Shown one piece after another: positions 59,985 through 61,336 of a stretch of 61,336 nt of DNA. The position numbers and the translations under genes were made by a program. Origin of the DNA: Mesorhizobium sp. ORS 3359 (lineage in GTDB: Bacteria > Pseudomonadota > Alphaproteobacteria > Rhizobiales > Rhizobiaceae); contig CCNC01000041.1 of the NCBI GenBank assembly GCA_000824845.1, positions 1-61,336 on the forward strand, written 5' to 3'. The notes under the pieces were generated by a model. It made no database searches. It had not been told where the DNA came from and saw nothing but the letters and a program-made list of their open reading frames with translations. How positions within the stretch are numbered: position 1 is the first letter of the stretch; each line of letters begins with the position of its first letter.

Positions 59985-60539
59985 ATGCGAACAGTGACGA
60001 TTCTCCTGACGGCGATGCTGGCCTTGTGCGCCGCCGGTCCTGGGCTCGCCCAGACGCAGACCCAGGCGCCGGCGCCGGGCAAGAAGAAGGCGGCGCCGAC
60101 AGCACCGGCGCCGGCCGCGCCCGCCTGGCCGGCAAACGCCGCGCAGGCGATCTACCTTGCCCGAAGCACCATGATGGCTCTCCAGCAGGCGGTGGAAACA
60201 GGCAACTTCACCGTGCTGAGGGACATGGGCTCGCCAGGCTTTCGCGCCCAGAACACCGCGGCCGACCTCGCGATCAGGTTCCAGGCGCTGCGCCAGTCCG
60301 GCGCCGACCTGACGGCGGTTGCCGTGATCGCCCCGCAGCTCTCCACGCCGCCCTTTCTCGATCCCCAGAAGCAGCTGCACCTTGTCGGCCTGTTTCCCAC
60401 GCAACCGCTGGAGATCGATTTCGACCTGTCCTTCGAAAATGTCGACAACCGCTGGCGCATCTCCGCGATCGGCGTGACGGCCGCCCCGGCGCCGAAAGCG
60501 CAGGAGGGTGGAGAGGATAAGGGGAAGGTGGGGAAGTAG
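59985..60539 (+). CDS. Secreted protein of unknown function (184 aa)
   Basis: Signal peptide MRTVTILLTAMLALCAAG, cleaved near GLAQ, a Pro/Ala/Lys-rich linker (about 25-48), then a folded domain: AIYLARSTMMALQQAVETGN, FTVLRDMGSPGFRAQN, HLVGLFPTQPLEIDFDLSFE. The domain looks like an NTF2-type fold. It follows the adhesin gene on the same strand by 28 bases, so it may help adhesin assembly. An ATG at 59976 is an alternative start. Confidence 0.8.
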   Translation: MRTVTILLTAMLALCAAGPGLAQTQTQAPAPGKKKAAPTAPAPAAPAWPANAAQAIYLARSTMMALQQAVETGNFTVLRDMGSPGFRAQNTAADLAIRFQALRQSGADLTAVAVIAPQLSTPPFLDPQKQLHLVGLFPTQPLEIDFDLSFENVDNRWRISAIGVTAAPAPKAQEGGEDKGKVGK

Positions 60540-60564
60540 AGCGAGGGCGAGGGCGGTCGCGCTC

Positions 60565-60626
60565 AAGGAGATCGCGAGGCGGCAGCGGCGCTGGAGGTCA
60601 ATACCGAGCCGACGTTCACCACGTAG
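60565..60626 (+). pseudogene. Duplicated 3' fragment of the DOPA dioxygenase gene
   Basis: About 60 bases ending in TAG encode [16 protein letters not shown], matching the end of the gene at 53196 ([16 protein letters not shown]). No start codon or upstream part of the gene is present. Confidence 0.7.
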
Positions 60627-60644
60627 GCTTAGTCCCAAGATTCA

Positions 60645-60735
60645 GTGGTGGTGAGAACGCCGCTTGGCAGCGGCTTCGGGTCGTCCCACAGCTCAGCACA
60701 GTTCGCCCGCGCCGGCCGGCCGCAAGCCTTCGGCG
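60645..60735 (-). pseudogene. Duplicated internal fragment of the HWE kinase gene
   Basis: About 90 bases encode, on the minus strand, GRPARANCAELWDDPKPLPS and GVLTT, matching GRPARENWAELWDDLEPLLS and GVLTT of the kinase (56801-56890). Identity is roughly 80 percent by eye. No further kinase sequence follows. Confidence 0.7.
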
Positions 60736-60750
60736 CGCTTTCTCCTTGGT

Positions 60751-61181
60751 CAAATAGGAAAGCGGGTCGACCGAAAGCGATTGTGGGTCGCCCAGCCAAC
60801 CGTGACAGCAGAAAAATCTTTGCACCGATGGCATCATCTTTCGACCCAAAATGATAGTCTGCTTGGAGGCCGGAAGCGGTCTGGCCGCTTTGGAGTAAAA
60901 GGGTTGAGGTGTCTATAGCTGCGGAACCCCGCAAGCAGGTAGAGATAGCCATCCACTGCGTGCGGAATGGCTGCGGCAATTGTGGAAGTCTGGTTCGGAT
61001 CGCCAAGCCGCAGATCGATGGGCCGAGTGCCATAACCGGTCGATGAGGTGGTGCAGGAGCGAAGCAAACCATGGCCGCGACGGATGTTGCCACGTCTGGC
61101 CGGCTGACGTTTCTTCCAAGCGCCGCGAACAGCTGGCTTTTCAGCCGCTTTCGGCTCAGTGCCCTAGGTGACCACGCTCGC
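60751..61181. other. 430-base region with no supported gene
   Basis: Lies between the kinase fragment and the end of the response regulator gene. Short frames occur on both strands but none shows a recognisable domain or a good ribosome binding site. It may be further decayed sequence. Confidence 0.4.
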
Positions 61182-61336
61182 TCACAACGACCCCATGACC
61201 GCCAGCAGCTCGTCTGGCGTGTAAGGCTTGGTCAGCACCGGCCCGGAAAACGAAAACGGCAATGTCTTCCCGTAACCGGTCGTAAGTGCCACAGGGACTC
61301 CCTTTGCCTGCAGTGCAGAGACAACGGGATCGCTAA
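61182..61336 (-). CDS. Response regulator receiver protein (C-terminal end, cut by window edge)
   Basis: The last 50 residues are visible: SDPVVSALQAKGVPVALTTG, then FSGPVLTKPYTPDELLAVM and a stop. TKPYTPDEL holds the conserved Lys-Pro of receiver domains and ends the protein, so it is a single-domain regulator. It may partner an HWE kinase, since a kinase fragment lies just downstream. The start lies beyond base 61336. Confidence 0.85.
   Translation of the reverse strand, partial: SDPVVSALQAKGVPVALTTGYGKTLPFSFSGPVLTKPYTPDELLAVMGSL

Noticed and set aside
60751..61181. Possible insertion-sequence remnant near the right edge
   Set aside because: No transposase motif, terminal inverted repeat or target duplication could be found.

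Overview
The window looks like chromosome of a high-GC alphaproteobacterium of the order Hyphomicrobiales (Rhizobiales), most probably Mesorhizobium or a close relative. The evidence is the gene content: DUF982, DUF768, DUF6894 and DUF2934 small proteins, an arsR-aqpS-arsC operon, cbtBA under a cobalamin riboswitch, a Ku gene, HWE and NarX-like kinases, and dispersed palindromic intergenic elements of a rhizobial kind. No rRNA, tRNA, CRISPR array, prophage or intact insertion sequence was seen. All assignments come from reading the sequence; no database search was run.

Layout. 0-5.1 kb: a four-gene minus-strand polysaccharide operon (acyltransferase, two family-2 glycosyltransferases, ABC exporter), each junction an ATGA overlap. 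5.7-10.5 kb: an RhtA-like exporter, two tandem secreted Gly/Asn/Ser-rich paralogues, and a NarL-type response regulator with its kinase. 11-13 kb: very small proteins, several with strong ribosome binding sites. 13.4-16.5 kb: Ku, a drug/metabolite transporter, and a VOC protein divergent from a TetR regulator across a palindromic operator. 16.6-18.7 kb: the cobalt uptake locus, carrying three copies of a composite palindromic repeat. 18.7-19.9 kb: a histidine-phosphatase-like protein without its catalytic RHG, and a PilZ protein. 19.9-23.1 kb: arsenic resistance. 23.3-25.4 kb: an outer membrane protein divergent from an AraC regulator.

25.6-35.7 kb is rich in short stress-type proteins (PRC-barrel, DUF2934, two DUF982, zinc ribbon, DUF768, DUF6894 and others) around an enolase-superfamily enzyme paired with a GcvT-family flavoenzyme, an L,D-transpeptidase and a phospholipase D family protein. 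35.7-42.7 kb holds LysR, VOC and SDR genes, then two diverged copies of a regulator / alpha-beta hydrolase / methyltransferase module. The two copies appear to have decayed in complementary ways: the left copy keeps the hydrolase, and the right copy keeps the regulator (itself a BTAD-hydrolase fusion) and the methyltransferase. 42.9-48 kb is mixed metabolism and DNA repair. 48.2-52.4 kb has a GGDEF-EAL protein and an SbmA/YddA-type ABC protein. 52.5-55.3 kb has DUF4142, DOPA-dioxygenase, PepSY and two cytochrome b561 genes. 55.6-61.3 kb has an HWE kinase, a YadA-type adhesin, a secreted protein, two short gene fragments that duplicate nearby genes, and a response regulator cut by the window edge.

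The most unusual features are the composite palindromic repeats that supply start or stop codons to neighbouring genes, the complementary decay of the duplicated module at 38-42 kb, the BTAD-hydrolase fusion regulator, the paired Gly/Asn-rich secreted proteins with a shared C-terminal domain, and two enzyme-fold proteins that have lost catalytic residues.
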